Positions 22,901 to 35,454 of a DNA stretch of 64,000 bases are shown here, piece after piece. Numbering within the stretch: position 1 is the stretch's first letter; every line of letters starts with the position of its first letter. The DNA is from Solanum dulcamara. Lineage: Eukaryota > Streptophyta > Magnoliopsida > Solanales > Solanaceae. The translations under genes were made by a program, and so were the position numbers. Below the pieces are notes generated by a model. That model was given only the letters and a program-made list of their open reading frames with translations. It was not told where the DNA came from and searched no databases. The stretch lies in NCBI RefSeq assembly GCF_947179165.1, contig NC_077238.1:81063757-81127756 (forward strand). Direction: 5' to 3'.

Positions 22901-23169
22901 CATTTATGCTTTTTTAGTCGATTTGTACCGGGAGGAGTCCTCTCATAGGTTTACTGCTTTCTAATTATAGTTAGCCCTTTTTGTATCAGGGATGAGTTAG
23001 CCCACCTTAGTAGGTTAGCCGACTTATTAACCAACATAGGATCGGAGGTAAGGTTTTATGTCCCCCTCCTTGTACTTTTACTTTTGTTATCTATTTTAAG
23101 GCTTGGGGGTGCTGCTCAACCCCTGACTATGCACGAGAGGTGGGAGCCTCGTGTAGGGTCTGTTCCCTT

Positions 23170-23188
23170 AAAAAAAAAAACAAAAAAA
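23170..23188 (+). other. LINE poly(A) tail
   Basis: A run of eleven A, one C and seven A directly precedes the satellite. It marks the 3' end of the reverse-transcribed RNA. The last three A belong equally to the target-site duplication. Confidence 0.92.
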
Positions 23189-23197
23189 CCCCACTAA
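23186..23197 (+). repeat. LINE target-site duplication, right copy
   Basis: AAACCCCACTAA, identical to 19,179-19,190. The satellite continues from here in exact phase (TCCTCCTCTGGGGCTACTGG). Confidence 0.9.
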
Positions 23198-26100
23198 TCC
23201 TCCTCTGGGGCTACTGGTGTCGTTACCTAGGTTGTTACGGATGCTACTATGTAATAATCCAAAAATATTCTACCTGGACGCCCGACACTTGTAAAATCCA
23301 TGGGCTAACACACACGAAAAACTAGCAAAATCGCCTAATTCTATTGCGTTGCCAATAAAATGCTCCAAAACCCCTCTAAAGCACTGCCGGGGCTACTAGA
23401 GTATTTTCCTAGTTCGTTACGGACGCTACTATTGAATAATCCAAAAAAATTTGACCCAAACCCCCGGCACCTAAAAAATCAATGGGCTAACACACATAAA
23501 AAACTCTAAATATCGCCTAATTCCTATTGCGTTGCCAATAAAATGCTCTTAAACCTTTCTAAAGCACTGCCGAGGCTACTGAAGTCGTTTCCTAGGTCGT
23601 TATGGACGCTACTATGGAAGAATCCAAGAAAATTTGGCCTGGAACCCCGGTAGCTAAAATATCTGTGGGCTAGCACACACGAAAAACTGGCAAAATCACC
23701 TAATTCCTATTTCGTTGCCAATAAAATGCTCCTAAACCTTCTAAACCACCGCCGGGGCTACTGGACTCGTTCCCCATGTCGTTACGAATGCTACTATGGA
23801 AGAATCCAAGAAAATTCGACTCGAAACCCAGGCACCTAAAAAATTCGTAGGCTAATACACACAAAAAACTCGCAAAATTGCCTAATTCCTATTTCATTGC
23901 CTAGAAAATTCTCCTAAACCCCTTTAAAGCGCCGCTGGGGCTACTGGTGTCGTTCCCTAGGTCGTTACGGATGCTACTATGGAAGAATCCATGAAAATTT
24001 GACCCGGACCCCCGGCACCTAAAAAATATGTGGGCTAACACACACAAAGAATTGGCAAAATTGCCTAATTTCTATTGCGTCGCCAATAAAATGCTCCTAA
24101 ACCCTTCTAAAGCACCACCGGTGCTACTAGAGTCGTTCCCTAGGTTTTTACTGATGCTACTATGAAAGAATCCAAGAAAATTCGACCCGGACTCCCAGCA
24201 CCTAAAAAATCCATAGGCTAACACACACGAAAAACTGGCAAAATTGCCTAATTCCTATTTCGTTGCCAATAAAATACTCCTAAACCCACTAAAGCGCCGC
24301 CGGGGCTACTGGAGTCGTTCTGCAGGTCGTTACGAATGCTACTATGAAAGAATCCATGAAAATTTGACCCATACCCCCGGCACCTAAAACATCTGTGGGC
24401 TCACACACACGAAAAACTGGCAAAATTGCCTAATTCCTATTGCATCGCCAATAAAATGCTCCTAAACCCTTCTAAAGCACCACCGGGGCTACTGGAGTCG
24501 TTCCCTAGGTTGTTACGGAAGATACGATGGAAGAACCTAAGAAAATTTGACCCAGACCCCCGACACATGAAAAATCTGTGGGCTAACACACACGAAAAAC
24601 TAGCAAAATTGCCTAATTCCTATTGTGTCGCCAATAAAATGATCCTAAACTCCACTAAAGCATCGCCGAGGCTACTGCAGTCTTTCCCTAGATCGTTACG
24701 GACGCTACTATGGAAGAATCCACAAAAATTCGACCCGGACCTCCGGCACCTAAAAAGTTTGTGGGCTAACACACACGATAAACTGGCAAAAATCACCTAA
24801 TTCCTATTTCGTTGCCAATAAAATGCTCCTAAACCCTCTAAAACACCGTCAGGGCTACTGAAGTCATTCCCAAGTATTTACGGACACTAATATGGAAGAA
24901 TCCAAAAAATTCGACTCGGACCCCCGGCACCTAAAAAATCTGTGTGCTAACACATATGAAAAATTGGCAAAATCGCCTAATTCCTATTGCGTCGCCAATA
25001 AAATGCTTCTAAACTCCTCTAAAGCACTATCGGAGCTACTGGATTTGTTTCCTAGGTCATTACGGATGCTACTATGGAAGAATCCAAGAAAATTTGACCC
25101 AAACCTTGGCACCTAAAAAATCCATAGTAAACACACAAAAAACTGACAAAATCGCCTAATTCGTATTGCGTTATTAATGAAATGCTTATAAACCCCTGTA
25201 AAGCACCACCGGGGCTACTGGAGTCATTCCCTAGGTCGTTACAGATGCTACTATGGAAGAATCCAAGAAAATTCGACCAAAACCCCCGACACTTAAAAAA
25301 TTCATGGGCTAACACATACGAAAAACTGGCAAAATTGGCTAATTCCTATTGCATCGCTAATAAAATGCTCCTTAACCCTTCTAAAGCTCCGCTGGGGCTA
25401 CTGGAGTCATTCTCTAGGTTGTTACAAACGCTACTATGAAAGAATCCAAGAAAATTCGACCCGAATCTCTGGCACCTAAAAAATTTGTGGGCTAATACAC
25501 ATAAAAAAGTAGCAAAATTGCCTAATTCCTATTTCGTTGCCTGTAAAATTCTCCTAAAACCCTCTAAAGCGCCGCCGGGGCTACTAGAGCCATTCCCCAG
25601 GTCGTTATAGACGCTACTATGGAAGAATGCAATAAAATTCGACCTCGACCCCTGGCACCTAAAAAATTATGGGCTAACGCACACGAAAAACTAGCAAAAT
25701 TGCCTAATTTCTATTGCGTCGCCAATAAAATTATCATAAACCCTTCTAAAGCACTTCTAAGGCTACTGGTGTCGTTCCCTAGGTCGTTACGGACGCTACT
25801 ATGGAAGAATCCAAGAAAATTCGACCCAGACCCCGGCACCTAAAAAATCTGTGGGCTCACATGAAAAACTGGCAAAATTGCCTAATTCCTATTGCGTCGT
25901 CAATAAAATGCTCCTAAACCCCTCTAAAGTATCGCCAAGGCTACTAGAGTCTTTCACTAGGTCGTTACGGATGCTACTATTTGAAGAATCCAAGCAAATT
26001 TGACCCGGACCCCCGGAACCTTAAAAATTCGTGGGTTAACACATACTAAAAACTGGTAAAATCACCTAATTCCTATTCCGTTGCCAATAAAATGCTCTTA

Positions 26101-26924
26101 AACCGCTCTAAAGCACCGCCGGGACTATTGGAGTTGTTCCCCAGGTCGTTATGGATTCTACTATGGAAGAATCTAAGAAAATTTGACCCGAACCCCTGGC
26201 ACCTAAAAAATCCGTAGGATAATACACACAAAAAACTGGCAAAATCGCCTAAATACTATTGCGTTGCTAATAAAATACTCCTAAACCCCTCTAAAGCGCT
26301 CTCAGGGCTACTGGATTCGTTCCCTAGGTGGTTACAGACACTACTATGGACGAATTCAATAAAATTCAAACCAAACCCCCGGCACCTAAAAAATCCGTGG
26401 GCTAACACACACGAAAAACTGGCAAAATTTCCTAATTTCTATTGCGTTGACAATAAAATACTCTTAAACCCTTCTAAAGCGCCGCCGGGGCTACTGAAGT
26501 CGTTTCGTAGGTCATTACGCATGCTACTATGGAAGAATATAAGAAAATTCGACCCGGACCTCCGGCACCTAAAAAATCTATAAGCTAACACAAACGTAAA
26601 ACTGGCAAAATTGCCTAATTCCTATTGCGTCGCCAATAAAATGCTCCTAAACGCTTCTAAAGCGCCGCCGGGGCTACTGGAGTCATTCTCTAGGTCTTTA
26701 CGGATGCTACTATGGAAGAATCTAAGAAATTTCAACTCGGACCCTCGGCACTTAAAAAATACGTGGGCTAACACACGAAAAACTGGCAAAATCGCCTAAT
26801 TTCTATTTCGTTGCCAAAAAAATGCTCCGAAACCCCTCTAAAGCGCCGCCAGGGCTACTAGAGTCGTTCCCCTGGTCGTGAAGAACGCTACTATGGAAGA
26901 ATCCATAAACATTTGACACGAACC

Positions 26925-26960
26925 CCCGGCACCTAATAAAATGCTTTTAAACCCCTCTAA
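26925..26960. repeat. Satellite monomer deletion of ~55-60 bp
   Basis: CCCCGGCACCTAATAAAATG joins GGCACCTAA directly to AATAAAATGCT of the next monomer. The GGCTAACACAC to CGTCGCC portion is missing. The shared A-rich stretch at the join suggests microhomology. Confidence 0.7.
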
Positions 26961-27279
26961 AGCATCGCTGGGACTACTGGAGTCGTTCCGTAAGTCATTA
27001 CAGACGCTACTATAGAAGAATTTAAGAAAATTTGACCCGAACACTCGGCACCTAAAAAATCTGTGGGCTAACACATACAAAAAATTGGCAAAATCGCCTA
27101 ATTCTTATTGCGTCGTCAATAAAATGCTCCTAAACCCTTCTAAAGAGTCATCGGGGCTACTAGAGTCGTTCCCTAGGTCGTTACAGACGCTATTATGGAA
27201 GAATCCAAGAAAATTCAACCAGGACCCCCGACACCTTAAAACTCCATGGGCTAACACATACGAAAAACTGGCAAAATCG

Positions 27280-28375
27280 CCTTATTCCTATTTCGTTGCT
27301 AATAAAATGTTCCTAAACCCCTATAATGTGCCACCGGGGTTACTGGAGTTGTTCCCAAGTCGTAATGAATGATATTATGGAAGAATCCAAGAAAATTCAA
27401 CCAAGATCCCCGGCACCTAAAAATTTTAAGGGCTAACACACACGAAAAACTGACAAAATTGCCTAATTCCTATTGCATCGCCAATAAAATGCTCCTAAAC
27501 CTTTCTAAATGTCCGTCGGGGCTACTGGAGTCATTCCCTAGGTCATTATAGAGGCTACTATGGAATAATTCAAGAAATTTTGACACAGATCCTCGACATC
27601 TAAAAAATCTGTGGGCAAACACACACGAAAAACTGGCAAAATTGCCTTATTCCTATTTCGTTGCTAATAAAATGTTCCTAAACCCCTATAATGTGCCACC
27701 GGGGTTACTGGAGTTGTTCTCAAGTCGTAATGAATGATATTATGGAAGAATCCAAGAAAATTCAACTAAGACCCCCGGCACCTAAAAATTTTAAGGGCTA
27801 ACACACACGAAAAACTGACAAAATTGCCTAATTCCTATTGCATCGCCAATAAAATGCTCCTAAACCTTTCTAAATCGCCGCCGGGGCTACTGGAGTCATT
27901 CCCTAGGTCGTTATAGAGGCTACTATGGAATAATCCAAGAAATTACGACACAGATCCTCGACATCTAAAAAATCTGTGGGCAAACACACACGAAAAACTG
28001 GCAAAATTGCCTTATTCCTATTTCGTTGCCAATAAAATGCTCCTAAACCCCTCTAAAGTGTCGCCGGGGCTACTGGAGTTGTTCCCTAGGTCATTATGGA
28101 TGCTACTATGGAAGAATCTAAGAAAATTCGACCTAAACCCCTGGCACATAAAAAATCTGAGGGCTAACACACATGAAAAACTTGAAAGAATTGCCTAATT
28201 CCTATTGCATCGCCAATAAAATACTCCTAAACTCCTCAAAAGACCCCTCAGGGCTGCTGGAGTCGTTCCCTAGGTCGTTACGGATGCTACTATTGAAGAA
28301 TCCAAGAAAATTTGACCCGGACCCCAGGCACCTAAAATATCTGTGGGCTAACACACAAGAAAAACTAGCAAAATT
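27280..28375. repeat. 365-bp dimeric higher-order repeat
   Basis: CCTTATTCCTATTTCGTTGC recurs at 27,280, 27,645 and 28,010, exactly 365 bases (two monomers) apart. The first two units are nearly identical, sharing CCCCTATAATGTGCCACC, AAGTCGTAATGAATGATATT and AAAATTTTAAGGGCTAAC. This is a clear alternating A/B dimer. Confidence 0.88.
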
Positions 28376-31215
28376 GCCTAATTCCTATTTCATTTCTAGT
28401 AAAATGCTCCTAAACTACTCTAAAGTGCCTCCGGGGCTACTAGAGTCATTCCCAGATTTTTATGAATGCTACTAAAGAAGAATCTAAGAATATTCAACCC
28501 GCACCCCGGCACCTAAAAAATTTGAGGGATAACACACACGAAAAACTAGCAAAATTGCCTAATTCTTATTGCGTCGCCAATAAAATGCTCCTAAACCCTT
28601 CTAAAGAACCTTCGGGGCTACTAGAGTTGTTCCCTAGGTCATTACGGCTATTACTATTGAAGAATCCAAGAAAAATCAACCCGAACTCCCAGAACCTAAA
28701 AAATCCGTAGGCCAAACACACACGAAAAATTGGCAAAATCGCCTAATTCCTATTGAGTTGCCAATAAAATGCTCCTATACCCTTCTATAGCATTGTCGTG
28801 GCTATTGGAATCTCTCCCTAGGTCATTAAGGATGCTACTATTGAAGAATCCAAGAAAATTCGACCCAAACCCCCGGCACCCAAACAATTTGTGGGCTAAC
28901 ACACATGAAAAACTATCAAAATTGCCTAATTCCTATTGCATTGCCAATAAAATGCTCTTAAACCCCTCTAAAGTGTCGCCGGGGATACTGGAGTCATTCC
29001 TTAGGTCGTTACGGATACTAATATGGTATAATCCAAGAAAATTCAACCCAAACCCCGGCACCTAAAATATCTGTGGGCTAACACAAATGAAAAACTGGCA
29101 AAAATTGCCTAATTCCTACTGCATCGCCAATAAAATGCTCCTAAACCCTTCTAAAGAGCTTCCTAGGCTATTGGAGTCATTCCCTATGTTTTTACGGATG
29201 TAATATGGAAGAATCCAAGAAAATTCGACCAGGACCCCCGGCACCTTAAAACTCCGTGGGCTAACACACACGAAAAACTAGCAAAATCGCCTTATTCCTA
29301 TTTCGTTGCTAATAAAATGTTCCTAAACCCCTCTAATGCACCGCCGGGGTTACTGGAGTTGTTCCCAAACTCTACTATGGAAGAATCCGAGAAAATTCAA
29401 CCAAGACTCCCGGCACCTAAAAATGTTAAGGGCTAACACACATGAAAAATTGGCAAAATTGCCTAATTCCTATTCCGTCACCAATAAAATGCTCCTAAAC
29501 CTTTCTAAATCCCCGCCGGGGCAACTAGAGTCGTTCCCTAGGTCGTTACGGATGCTACTATGGAAGAATCCAAGAAAAGTTGACACAGATCCCCGACATC
29601 AAAAAAATCTATGGGCTAACACACACGATAAACTGGCAAAATTGCCTTATTCCTATTTCGTTGCTAATAAAATGCTCCTAAACCCCTCTAAAGTGCCGCC
29701 AGGGCTACTAGAGTTCTTCCCTAGGTCATTACGGATGATACTATGGAAGAATCTAAGAATATTCGACCCAAACCCCCGGTACTTAAAAAATCTGTGGGCT
29801 AACACACATGAAAAATTGGTAAAATCGCCTAATTCCTATTTCATTGCCAGTAAAATGCTCCTAAAGCACTCTAAAGTGCCTCTGGGGCTACTAGAGTCGT
29901 TCCCAGGTTGTTACGGATGCTACTATGGAATAATCCAAGAATATTCAACCAGCACCCCGGCACCTAAAAAATTTGTGGGCTAACACACACGAAAAACTGG
30001 TAAAATTGCCTAATTCTTATTGCGTCGCCAATAAAATGCTCCTAAACACTTCTAAAGCATCACTGGGGCAACTGGAGTCGTTCCCTAGGTCGTTACTAAT
30101 GCTACTATGAAACAATCCAAAAACATTCGACACGGACCCCGGCACCTAAAAGATCTGTGGGCTAATACACACGAAAAACTGGAAAAATCGCCTAATTCTT
30201 ATTTCATTGCTAATAAAATGCTCCTAAACCCCTCTAAAGCACATTCGGGGCTACTAGAGTCGTTCCCTAGGTCATTACGACCGCTACTATTGAAGAATCC
30301 AAGAAAAATCAACTCGGACTCCCAGAACCTAAAAAATCTATGGCCTAACACACACAAAAAATTGGCAAAATCGCCTAATTCCTATTGAGTCGCCAATAAA
30401 ATGCTCCTATACCCTTCTATAGCATTGTCGTGGCTACTGGAGTCTCTCCCTAGGTGGTTACGCATGCTACAATTGAAGAATCCAGGAAAATTCGACCCAA
30501 ACCCCCGACACCCAAATAATTTGTGGGCTAACACACACGAAAAACTAGCAAAATTGCCTAATTCCTATTGTGTTGCCAATAAAATACTCTTAAACCCATC
30601 TAAAGTGCCGCCGGGACTACTGGAGTTGTTTCTTAGGTCGTTATGGATGCTACTATGGTAGAATCCAAGAAAATTCAACCCAAACCCTGGCACCTAAAAA
30701 ATCCGTGGGCTAACACACATGAAAAACTCGCAAAAATCGCCTAATTCCTACTGCATCGCCAATAAAATGCTCCTAAACCCTTCTAAAGAGCCACCAAGGC
30801 CATTTGAGTCATTCCCTATGTCGTTACGGATGTACTATGGAAGAATCCAAGAAAATTCGACTGGACCCCCGGCACCTTAAAACTCTGTGGGCTAACACAC
30901 GAAAAACTGGCAAAATCGCCTTATTCCTATTTCGTTGCTAATAAAATGTTCCTAAACCCCTCTAATGCGCCGCTGGGGTTACTGGAGTTGTTCCCAAGTC
31001 GTAATGAATGATACTATGGAAGAATCCGAGAAAATTCAACCCAGACCCCCAACACCTAAAAATTTTAAGGGCTAACACACACGAAAAATTGGCAAAATTG
31101 CGTAATTCCTATTGCGTCGCCAATAAAATGCTCCTAAACCTTTCTAAATCACCCCCGGGGCTATTGGAGTCGTTCCCTAGGTCATTATAGATGCTACTAT
31201 GGAAGAATCCAAGAA
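27645..31215. repeat. ~1.63-kb nine-monomer higher-order repeat
   Basis: A block starting with CCTTATTCCTATTTCGTTGC and containing TTAAGGGCTAACACAC recurs at 27,645, 29,290 and 30,919 (steps of 1,645 and 1,629 bases). Further matching private variants are GCTCCTATACCCTTCTATAG at ~28,769 and ~30,401 (1,632 apart) and AAGAAAAATCAACCCGAACT versus AAGAAAAATCAACTCGGACT at ~28,668 and ~30,300. The third unit is cut off at a rearranged monomer near 31,215. Confidence 0.88.
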
Positions 31216-31245
31216 AATCGCCTTATTGCCTTGAAAATCTGTGGG
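31205..31245. repeat. Scrambled satellite junction
   Basis: CCAAGAAAATCGCCTTATTG and then CCTTGAAAATCTGTGGGC: the sequence leaves the monomer at AGAAAA, uses ten bases of the AAAATCGCCTTATT region, then returns to the AAAATCTGTGGGC region. Repeated use of AAAATC as the jump point points to template switching on microhomology. Confidence 0.7.
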
Positions 31246-34200
31246 CTAACAAACACGAAAAACTAGCAAAATTGCCTAATTGTATTGCATCACCAATAAA
31301 ATGCTACTAAACCCCTCTAATGCACCGCCGGGGCTACTGGAGTCTTTCCCTAGGTCGATACGGATTCTACTATGGAAGAATCTAAGAAAATTTGACCCGA
31401 ACCTCTGGCTCCTAAAAAATCCGTAAGCTAACACACACGAAAAACTTGCAAAATTGCCTAATTCCTATTGCGTCGCCAATAAAATGCTCCTTAACCCTTC
31501 TAAAGCGCCACCGGGGATACTGTAGTCATTACCTAGGTCATTACGTCCGCTACTATGGAAGAATCTAAGAAAATTCGACCTGGACCCCCGGCATCTAAAA
31601 AATCCATGGGCTAACACACACGAAAAACTAGCAAAATTGCCTAATTCCTATTTCATTGCCAATAAAATGCTCCTAAACCCCTCTAAAGCTCCGCTGGGGC
31701 TACTGGAGTCGTTCCCCAGGTCGTTACAGATGCTACTATGGAAGAATCTAAGAAAATTCGACTAGAAACCCCGGCACCTAAAAACTCTGTGGGTTAACAC
31801 ACATGAAAAAGTGGCAAAATCGCCTAATTCCTATTTCGTTGCCAATAAAATGCTCCTAAACCCCTCTAAAGCGCCGCCGGGGCTACTAGAGTCGTTCCCC
31901 AGAACGTTACGAATGCTACTAGGGAAGAATCAAAGAAAATTCGACCCGAACCCCGGCACCTAAAAAATTGGTGGATTAACACACATGAAAAACTGGCAAA
32001 ATCTCCTAATTCCTATTGCGTCGCCAATAAAATACTCCTAAACCCTTCTAAAACACCGCCGGAGCTACTGTAGTCATTCCCTAGGTCATTACAGACACTT
32101 CTATGGTAGAATCTAAGAAAATTCGACCCGGACCCCCGGCAACTAAAATATCTGTGGGCTAACACACATGAAAAACTCGCAAAATTGCCTAATTCCTATT
32201 GTATAGTCAAAATAATTCTCCTAAACCCTTCTAAAGCGCCGCCGGGGCTACTAGAGTCGTTCCCTAGGTCATTATGGACGCTACTATGGAAGAATACAAG
32301 AAATTTCAACCTGGACCCCCGCACCTAAAAAATCTGTGGGCTAACACACATGAAAAACTAGAAATATTGCCTAATTCTTGTTGCATCGCCAATAAAATGT
32401 TCCTTAACCCTTCCAAAGCACTGCTGGGGCAACTGGAGTCGTTCCCTAGGTTATTACAGACACTACTATGGAAGAATCCAAGAAAATTCGACCGGCCCCC
32501 CATAACATAAAAACTCTGTGGTCTAACACACACGAAAAACTGGCAAAATTGCCTAATTCCTATTGCGTCGCCAATATAATGATCCTACACCTTTCTAAAG
32601 CGCCACCATGGCTACTGGAGTCGTTCCCTAGGTCGTTATATATTCTACTATGGAAGAATCACAGAAAATTCGACACAGACCCCATCACCTAAAAAATTTG
32701 TGGGTTAACACACATGAAAAACTAGCAAAATCACTTAATTCCTATTGCGTCACCAATAAAATGCTCCTAAACCCTTCTAAAGTGCCGCCGGGGCTACAGG
32801 AGTCATTCCCTAAGTCATTACGGACGCAACTATTAAAGAATCCAAGAACATTTGACTCAGAACCCCAGCACCTAAAAAATTCGTGGGCTAACACACATGA
32901 AAAACTGGCAAAATCGCCTAATTCTATTTCATTGCCAATAAAATGCTCCTAAACCCCTCTAAAGCGCCACTGGAGCTACTGGAGTCATTCTCTAGGTCGT
33001 TACCGATGCTACTACGGAAGAATCCAATAAAATTCGACCCGGACCTCCGGCACCTAAAAAATCCATGGGCTAACACATATGAAAAACTAGCAAAATCGCC
33101 TAATTCCTATTGCATCGCTAATAAAATTCTCCTAAACCCTTCTAAAGCGCCGCCGGGGCTACTGGAGTCGTTCCCTAGGTCATTACGGATGATACTATGG
33201 AAGAATACAAGAAAATTCGACCTGGACCCCCGGCACCTAAAAAATCTATAGTCTAACACAACCAAAAAACTAGCAAAATTGCCTAATTCTTGTTGCATTG
33301 CCAATAAAATGCTCTTAAACCCTTCCAAAGCACTGCTGAGGCAACTGGAGTCGTTCACTAGGTCGTTATGGATGCTACTATTGAAGAATCCAAGAAAATT
33401 CGACCCGGACCTCTGGCACCTAAATAATATGTGGGCTAACACACACGAAAAACTGAAAAAATCGCCTAATTCGTATTGCGTCGCCAATAAAATGCTTATA
33501 CACCCTTCTAAAGCATCGCTGGGGCTACTGGAGTCTTTCCCTAGGTCGTTACAGATTCAACTATGGAAGAATCAAAGAAAATTCGACCCGTACCCCCGAC
33601 ATATAAAAATTAGTGGGTTAACACACATGAAAAACTGGCAAAATCGCCTAATTCCTATTGTGTCACCAATAAAATGATCCTAAACCCTTCTAAAGTGCAG
33701 CCGGGGCTACAAGAGTCATTCCCTATGTCATTACGGACGCAACTATGGAAGAATCCAAGAAAATTCGATTTAGAACCCCGACACCTAAAAAATTTGTGGC
33801 TAACACACATTAAAAACTGGCAAAATCGCCTAATTCTATTTTGTTGCCAATAAAAAGCGCCGCCAGGGCTACTGGAGTCGTTCCCCAGGTGGTAACGAAT
33901 GCTACTATGGAAGAATCCTTGAAAATTCGACCCGTACCTCCGGCACCTAAACAATCTGTGTGCTAACAAACACGAAAAACTGGCAAAATTGCCTAATTCC
34001 TATTGCGTCGCTAATAAAATACTCCTAAATCCTTCTAAAGCGCCTCCGGGTCTACTGGAGTCATTCCCTAGGTCGTTACGGATGCTACTATTGAAGAATC
34101 CAAGAAAATTCGACCCGGACCCCGACACCTAAAAAATCTGTAGGCTAACACACACGAAAAACTAACAAAATTGCCTAATTCCTATTACGTCGCCAATAAA

Positions 34201-34684
34201 ATGCTCCTAAACCCTTCTAAAGCGCCACCGGGGCTACAAGAGTCGTTCCCTAGGTCGTTACGGATGCAACTATGGAAGAATCTAAGAAAGTTCAACCCGT
34301 ACCCCTGGCACCTAAAACATCTGTGGGCTAACACATACGAAAAACTGGCAAAATCACCTAATTAATATTGCGTCGCCAATAAAATGCTCTTAAACCCTTC
34401 TAAAGCACCGCTGGAGCTACTGGAGTAGTTCCTTAGGTCGTTACGGACGCTTCTATTGAAGAATCCAAGAAAATTTGACCCAGACCCCCGGCACCTAAAA
34501 AATTTATGGGCTAACACACACAAAAAACTAGCAAAATCGCCTAATTCCTATTTCGTTGCCAATAAAATGCTCCTAAACCTCTCTAAAGCGCCGCCGGGGC
34601 TACTGGAGTTGTTCCCCATGTCGTTACGAATGCTACTATGGTAGAATCTAAGAAAATTCAACCCGAACCCCCGGCATCTAAAAA

Positions 34685-34715
34685 ATCTGTGGGCTAAATC
34701 ATCTAATCCTATTGC
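34685..34715. repeat. Satellite monomer deletion of ~25 bp
   Basis: GTGGGCTAAATCATCTAATC lacks the CACACACGAAAAACTGGCAA portion present in neighbouring copies. Confidence 0.65.
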
Positions 34716-35454
34716 ATCGCCAATAAAATGCTCCTAAACCCTTCTAAAGCGCTACTGGAGCTACTGGAGTCGTTCCTTATGTCGTTACGGATGCTACTAT
34801 TGAAGAATTCAAGAAAATTTGACCCAAACCCCCGACACCTAAAAAATCTGTGGGCTAACACACACAAAAAACTGGCAAAATCGCTTAATTCCTATTTCAT
34901 TGCCAATAAAATGCTCTTAAACCTCTCTAAAGCGCCGCCAGGGATACCGGAGTGGTTCCCCATGTCGTTACGAACGCTACTATGGAAAAATCCATGAAAA
35001 TTTGACTCGAACCCCCGGCACCTAAAAAATCTATGGGCTAACACACACGAAAAACTAGCAAAATCACCTAATTCCTATTGCGTCGCCAATAAAATGCTCC
35101 TAAACCCTTCTAAAGCGCCGCTGGAGCTAGTGGAGTTGTTCCTTAGGTCATTACAGATGCTACTATGAAAGAATCCAAGAAACTTTAACGCGGACCCCCG
35201 GCACCTAAAACATCTGTGGGCTAACACACACAAAAAACTGGCAAAATCACCTAATTCCTATTTCGTTGCAAATAAAATGCTCCTAAACCTCTCTAAAGCG
35301 GCGCCAGGGTACTGGAGTTGTTCCCATGTCGTTACGAACGCTACTATGGAAGAATCCATAAATATTTGACTCGGACCCCCGGATCCTAAAAAATCTGTGG
35401 TCTGACACATATAAAAAACTAGCAAAATTGTCTAATTCCTATTGCATCGCCAAT

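Larger units (their letters stand above)
20334..23169 (+). other. Long 3' region of the LINE, no supported gene
   Basis: About 2.8 kb between the RNase H stop and the poly(A) tail. It is rich in CAACAG/CAACAA (around 20,515-20,590, 21,020-21,250 and 21,380-21,450), which produces glutamine/asparagine/threonine-rich open frames such as 20,349-21,248. None resembles a known protein, so I do not call them genes. It contains a duplicated 168-bp module and about seven T-rich stretches ending in GTGCAG or GTGTAG, similar to 3' splice sites. Two palindromic GGGAGAGTCTCCC motifs lie at ~20,420 and ~22,886. The unusual length could mean that the element picked up host sequence or that its family has an expanded 3' UTR. 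Confidence 0.7.
19191..23185 (+). mobile_element. 5'-truncated L1-type LINE retrotransposon with poly(A) tail
   Basis: A 3,995-bp insertion in the satellite. It starts abruptly inside the last third of ORF2, carries the zinc-binding (zf-RVT) and plant RNase H domains, then a ~2.85-kb 3' region, and ends in an A-run at 23,170-23,188. A perfect 12-bp duplication of the satellite (AAACCCCACTAA) flanks it, and the satellite phase continues exactly across it. These are the marks of target-primed reverse transcription with 5' truncation. The reverse transcriptase and endonuclease are missing, so this copy cannot move itself. The perfect duplication and nearly intact frame suggest a recent insertion. 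The right end of the A-run overlaps the duplication, so the boundary is uncertain by a few bases. Confidence 0.95.

Noticed and set aside
13081..23185. Gypsy fragment and LINE as parts of one composite element
   Set aside because: They are separated by 3.5 kb of ordinary satellite. Only the LINE has its own target-site duplication and tail, so they arrived independently.
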